Below are positions 36,201 through 37,630 of a DNA stretch of 37,630 nt, in pieces. The stretch is taken from contig CANGIT010000021.1 of assembly GCA_947454155.1 (NCBI GenBank), forward strand, positions 1 to 37,630. Direction: 5' to 3'. Within the stretch, counting starts at the first letter, position 1. Each line of letters opens with the position of its first letter. Below the pieces are notes generated by a model. That model ran no database searches and was not told the DNA's origin. It was given only the letters and a program-made list of their open reading frames with translations. The position numbers were made by a program, and so were the translations under genes. The stretch comes from Chitinophagaceae bacterium. Lineage in GTDB: Bacteria; Bacteroidota; Bacteroidia; Chitinophagales; Chitinophagaceae.

Positions 36201-37630
36201 CAGATTTCGCCTAAGCCAGTTCCTGCCATCACAACATCTACAGCTACGCCCAATACAATTTGTGCAGGTGCATCAGTTGCTTTGAATGGAACAATTATTG
36301 AATCAATTGCAGGCGTTGTAAATATTGGAGGTGTAGGAACTACAACCATAGGAGGAAGTGATGGTAATCCATATCGTTCAGGAAACGGTATCGGTAACCA
36401 GATCAGAACACAGTTGTTATACTCTGCATCCGAATTGTTATCAGCAGGATTAACTGCAGGCAATATTACAGGACTTAGTTTCACAACTACCACAACGACA
36501 GGTACACTTTCGAATTTTACAATATCGATGGGCTTAACAAGTGCCAATGCCATAGGAACCACATATTTGACGCCGAGTATGACAAATGTTTTTTCACAAA
36601 CTAGTTTTACCCCGGTAGCAGGTTTGAATACTCATACATTCACTTCGCCTTTCTATTGGGATGGCACATCGAATATTCTTATAAATATTTGTCAGGCCAA
36701 TGCTGTTTCAGGTACTTCAACCATTCAATGTTATACACCTTCATATGCCAGCAATACCCATAGTGCAAGCAGCACTACTTCTTGTTCTGCAACCACAGGT
36801 ACTGCTGTTGCAAGCAAACCTATCATACAGTTCAATGGTTTGACAAATGTAAACAACACCAATGCTTACACCTTCAACTGGACTTGGGGTGATTCTACAA
36901 GAACCGGAAGTTCACTTTCTGTTTCTCCTACTACAACTACTGCATATACATTAACTGTTACAAATCCTGGAAATGGATGTAGTTCAACAGGAACAGTGAA
37001 TGTAACTGTGAATCCATTGCCTGCTGCTCCGTCAACATCCGGATCGGTACAATGTGGTACGGGTGTGCCAGCGGCTTCTGTTTCATCCAATTCAGGAGAG
37101 GCTACACCACGATTCAGATGGTATGCAGATGCAGTGGGTGGAAGTCCAATACAGGACAGCACCGCCAATACGTATACACATCCTATCAGCACTACAACTA
37201 CCTTCTATGTAAGTGAAGTAAGTGCAGCCGGTTGCGAAGGTCCAAGATCTTCTGCATTGGTAGCTACCGTGAATCCTACAGATCCGCTGACAGCAGATGC
37301 TACTGTTGATGGCGTGTCAGTGAATTCAATATGTATAGGAGGTTCATTCAACCTGAGCAGCAGTTATAGCTCAGCCAACAACTATTATTCAACCTACGAC
37401 CTAACGGCCTCTCCTTTAAGCAATAGTGGCTTGTCTGGCGGAGTGTCGTTAACAGACAATGGAGCCGGATCTGATCCATATCTGATTACACCAACTGCAC
37501 CTGGTACTTATAGTTACATCATCACTGCAACGGATGTTGACCAGGGTTGTGTAACATCTGCCATCAAAACAATTGTTGTCAACGGCTTGCCTGTTGTAGA
37601 CAGTGTGAAAGCCAGTGCCAGCGGAATATG
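27294..37630 (+). CDS. Giant multidomain surface protein or adhesin (3' end outside window)
   Basis: The frame is open from ATG 27294 to the window edge, 3,445 codons with no stop. A signal peptide (residues 1-34, ending AQRVIAQ) leads into a glycine-rich domain (about 36-269, starting FTVPAGVTSVTVEVWGGGGG) and an Ig/PKD-like unit. A GEVED domain (about 362-508) has WVDWNKNYVFDAGEAV and RGEMEDYTLTV. More Ig- and FN3-like modules and a first anchor-J-like beta-sandwich follow (IPWSEGFASAGTPAGW to FDNFEI). A long parallel beta-helix spans about 1218-2009, with recurring ISGN/NNT turns and the closing STPDMGAYEF. A second anchor-J domain lies at about 2146-2299 (SEGFEGATFPPTGW to VDDISI). Tandem ~440-residue repeats run to the edge. 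Ser, Thr, Ala, Gly and Asn dominate; charged residues are rare. Such proteins are normally T9SS cargo on the cell surface, with the sorting domain at the unseen C-terminus. Ligand unknown. Confidence 0.88.
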   Translation, partial: MKFISIRNTSKLFYGFSLMIMLLIFCSAQRVIAQVQTFTTAGAGSFTVPAGVTSVTVEVWGGGGGGGRASGTNGAAGGGGGGGAYAKKVFTGLTGGSSIIYYNVGALGAGSTSNGVAGSAGTASWANTSNAAPTTSAGALANGGSGGGAVTTNTSGTAGAGGTVGFGDVTKAGGSAAAGVNGILTSSGGGGGGASGNVSTAGASATGVAGATGANPSPNLGSGGSGGANAAGGAGTAYGGGGAGGHRNATNNSGGSGAGGAVVITYTLPACSGTPAPGNTIASVNPVGGGGSTVLSLQNATAGSGVTYQWQSSANNSTWTDIANATSATYTATPTAATYYRCNVTCSGSTGSSNSLQVTLTYCTPAAATSTATYLSNFVTTGGVTNISNNSAAFATNGYVDYSSTISSSYYATGTLGFSATIVGGTAGIAIWVDWNKNYVFDAGEAVYTSNAYQATGTTTSSFVIPSGTANGNYRMRVITDYNATNPAACAFGSGRGEMEDYTLTVVTQPPTLTVGTLTAFGNICVGSSSPQVAGSYYSFTVSGVSLTNDVTIAALSGFTYSLTPVNGYASTLTLTQTSGTLASTTVYVKFTPTAAQSYSGNITVSSAGATDKTVAASATGITVPNITAQPSTAGQSLLQNQSTGITTLSVTATGTGTLSYRWFVNTTGSTDTTVSTFVTGATSATYTPSTTTGGTFYYFCSVTNTCGATLSSASGAIAVSTCPAATTPLAQPTSLTFSSYTDSIRVSFTAASGTDGYLVVRYPVATTTPDNPASNTNYTAGAAYGTGGTVVYFGTATTFKDNYSVTANTSYNYFVFSYNGGVCGYTEYLTSSPLTVTGSTCVSVPTASAATSITASGFTANWTAVAGATGYVLDVSTVNTFASFVTGYNGLAIAGGSTISYNVTGLSAVSTYYYRMRAVNSSASCTTANSSSITATTYQSIPWSEGFASAGTPAGWNLAGITSGGGIGVYTGIISGNTGNAVVGYLNATYASQSFITPTFANVPSNSYFSFDYRVCSNAGADLTTWSGSYKFQISTDGTTYVDLTTASSAVTTGGYVRVSVAIPNTYAGNKITLKCVLARTGGTTYYGFDNFEIKATCTTPTAPTSYSATPGPGTTTISFTPNATRPDNYLVVRYPAGSTNVVAPTNVTSYAVVTALGDGVVSNIVSGSATSCIATGLSPNTSYDFYIYPYNGSSCLSGPIYGSALFGTTTTSGCPTLNATITIGTSGADYATITDASAILNGCPVSQPTLVKLNADYNPASETYPITLLNNSGASATNTITIQPAADAVSFTLNGTTTSPIIDLSGAKYYILDGRAGGTGSSILNVTNSGNGPALRLNANAQNNFVRYVNLKSSNTSATSGVVYFGTAVGSTSASGNNNNTIEYCGINANSLSPNGIYATGSATPADNKSNIISNNNIYDYFSDVAAVRNTGIYIGTGNAIFTGGAWTISGNSFYQTATRTFATAVTAYHAINADGSDGMFNITGNYVGGTAPALGGTPMTLTSTSTFTPYFIRLFAGNQATTTISGNSFGNMALTTASTSASLNTAIGAHNGQIVINNNTIGSATTAGSITFTGGAASSFCGMFVANGTSATSNYINITNNTLAGISIAGSNACSFMGIGYANAATTLAAASAITGNTIGTTAAGIFNSTTGNIVGISNINTIGATISGNTITNLNATNAATSQVVGITNTAGPATIGSAGNGNTLSNFNSAAANTGTTSSASIIGISSTSTTANASVGYNNISGFVNSANAAVNITGIYYAGPTTGTNTIKNNLVHSLSASTAALTTGVINGMYIASGTTSIQNNLVRLGTTNAATASTIYGINDVSGTNGYYFNSVYIGGSSVATGVINTYAFRSANTGTRTIQNNVFVNARSNANTGGKHYAITVAGSTAAPTGLTISNNDYYVSGTGGVLGQYNAADVTSLANWKATPYASGKGPGLDNNSVNGDPNFNGATSSTPDLTINTTPASVLESQGTAISGITTDYTDNARNGSTPDMGAYEFNGVSAVPVINSVSSDPYNCAAVSHAVTASITALGAPLTSVQINYSYNGTAQTPITMTQSSSSAGTFTFNGTIPAATPTNATVTWSVVASDGTFTVSRSGTSYTDAPNTGISLNATATINPVCTGDGSTLSASVTPAYTNISEGFEGATFPPTGWTSLNAGTGNSWASGTSYVCTGSKSMQYTYNLSNAANAWMISPAISTVAGMTYTISFKYKSYGSTTSPEALKVTYGTLATAAAQTNVLWSNSAISNTTCATVTTTFTAPSTGIYYIGFNCYSPANYWYLGVDDISITGGINVSGLSYSWSDGTSVFSTSATCPITVNSTKTYTVSSIINSCPISGAVTVTATPLPAAPSANGVTQCGTGVPSVTATTAGQNGTFRWYTAASGGSAIATGASPALPSISTTTTYYVSEDGGAGPSGSCESPRTAVTVIVNTPDPIDAGTDQNTICLNGTFNLTVSNIANVPSQNYTYTWTAVTPAGSGMNTAVAGNTAVVTPSAAGTYNYVATAVDGVCTITDTVVVVVNSLPPLQAVNASATTVCAGTPVNLSTQIITNSSGAYITSVNGTVNIGSDNTVTAANTNYTAFCNKASQYRSQTIITAAELTAAGLYAGNITSLAFNITGAGGATTNSNFIVKIAGVTDNAFATTSFFTPTMTTVYGPSTYTHGTSGWQTINFATPFTWDGTSNLLIEVSHSGANLAGSNNATTYYSTTSGNTYLYSTAASPSTGTQAATRLNMQLGGKIGNDITNNYSWTWSPGSLLGASQTVTPQTTTSYTVTALNSSTGCSKSSSVAININPLPAAPITQGSTQCGTKTPACFAIGTTPGNYRWYLSETGGSPLVGHVNDTLANYSISTTTTFYVAIYNGTCESVRTPVTATVNVPDAITAAVSNNYPCANTSVNLSVTQTGTTQTYDYVWTATPAIGSGISSSVSGATATVTPTAANTVITYTVTGTDATLGCTVTSTVQISPKPVPAITTSTATPNTICAGASVALNGTIIESIAGVVNIGGVGTTTIGGSDGNPYRSGNGIGNQIRTQLLYSASELLSAGLTAGNITGLSFTTTTTTGTLSNFTISMGLTSANAIGTTYLTPSMTNVFSQTSFTPVAGLNTHTFTSPFYWDGTSNILINICQANAVSGTSTIQCYTPSYASNTHSASSTTSCSATTGTAVASKPIIQFNGLTNVNNTNAYTFNWTWGDSTRTGSSLSVSPTTTTAYTLTVTNPGNGCSSTGTVNVTVNPLPAAPSTSGSVQCGTGVPAASVSSNSGEATPRFRWYADAVGGSPIQDSTANTYTHPISTTTTFYVSEVSAAGCEGPRSSALVATVNPTDPLTADATVDGVSVNSICIGGSFNLSSSYSSANNYYSTYDLTASPLSNSGLSGGVSLTDNGAGSDPYLITPTAPGTYSYIITATDVDQGCVTSAIKTIVVNGLPVVDSVKASASGI
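34350..37630 (+). repeat. Tandem ~440-residue protein repeats within the giant gene
   Basis: The block LPAAP..QCGT..P...RWY...GGSP...ISTTTT(Y/F)YV begins at 34350, 35697 and 37017 (449 and 440 codons apart). Between the first two and the next two lies a longer beta-sandwich module. It is recognisable by VNIG, ASEL(L)xAGLxAGNITxLxF and PFxWDGTSNxLI; the WDGTSN motif sits at 35346 and 36657, 437 codons apart. The copies are diverged at the DNA level, so the array is old rather than a recent duplication. The third copy is cut by the window edge (LPVVDSVKASASGI at 37587). Confidence 0.85.

Noticed and set aside
27596..37192. Several minus-strand frames of 66-120 codons inside the giant gene
   Set aside because: They are Val/Pro/Ala-rich mirrors of Thr/Gly/Ala codons in a low-complexity coding region that has no stop on the plus strand.

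Overview
The window looks like a chromosomal segment of a pigmented member of the Bacteroidota, most likely Chitinophagaceae or a close relative. The evidence is: a type IX secretion (T9SS) sorting domain at the left edge; Bacteroidetes-type promoter boxes (TTTG-N19-TAnnTTTG) in place of Shine-Dalgarno signals; a crtI-crtB-idi-crtD-cruF-crtZ-crtYcd carotenoid cluster of the kind found in this phylum; a DUF1015 gene beside serC; and a giant Ser/Thr/Gly-rich surface protein. I found no rRNA, tRNA, CRISPR array, transposase or phage gene.

Region 1 (1-8.6 kb) is a carotenoid locus with its regulators. After the tail of a T9SS cargo gene and a strong terminator come a MerR-family regulator with a cobalamin-binding domain and an ECF sigma factor. 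The regulator keeps both signatures of the CarH/LitR B12 photoreceptors: W-x9-EH and E-x-H-x-x-G. Next is an array of hairpin repeats, then seven closely spaced genes. Read as a pathway, CrtB makes phytoene and CrtI converts it to lycopene. CruF hydrates one end and CrtD adds the 3',4' double bond. CrtYcd cyclises the other end and CrtZ hydroxylates that ring. Idi balances IPP and DMAPP. This gene set predicts a monocyclic, saproxanthin-like carotenoid. GGPP synthase, a CrtW ketolase, a 2'-hydroxylase and a carotenoid glycosyltransferase are not in the window. Light relief of a B12-bound repressor, acting on the sigma factor, is the inferred control.

Region 2 (8.6-15.7 kb, minus strand) is a complete tripartite efflux operon: tetR, TolC-like outer-membrane factor, lipoprotein adaptor and RND pump. 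A 9-bp inverted repeat upstream of tetR sits on a near-consensus Bacteroidetes promoter, so autoregulation is likely. A strong minus-strand terminator closes the operon where it converges on the carotenoid genes.

Region 3 (15.7-23.3 kb, plus strand) holds ordinary chromosomal genes: a DUF502 membrane protein behind a second hairpin-repeat array, a secreted zinc phospholipase C/S1-P1-like enzyme, serC, a DUF1015 protein, a TPR protein and a long-chain acyl-CoA synthetase.

Region 4 (23.3-37.6 kb) has a two-component system on the minus strand (CHASE3 plus four PAS-type domains, HisKA_3 kinase, NarL-type regulator). It diverges from a giant open reading frame that runs off the right edge after 3,445 codons. 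That protein is a mosaic of a glycine-rich domain, a GEVED domain, Ig/FN3-like modules, a long beta-helix and ~440-residue tandem repeats. The ~400 bp between the two carries several inverted repeats. All functions are inferred from sequence read by eye; no database search was possible.
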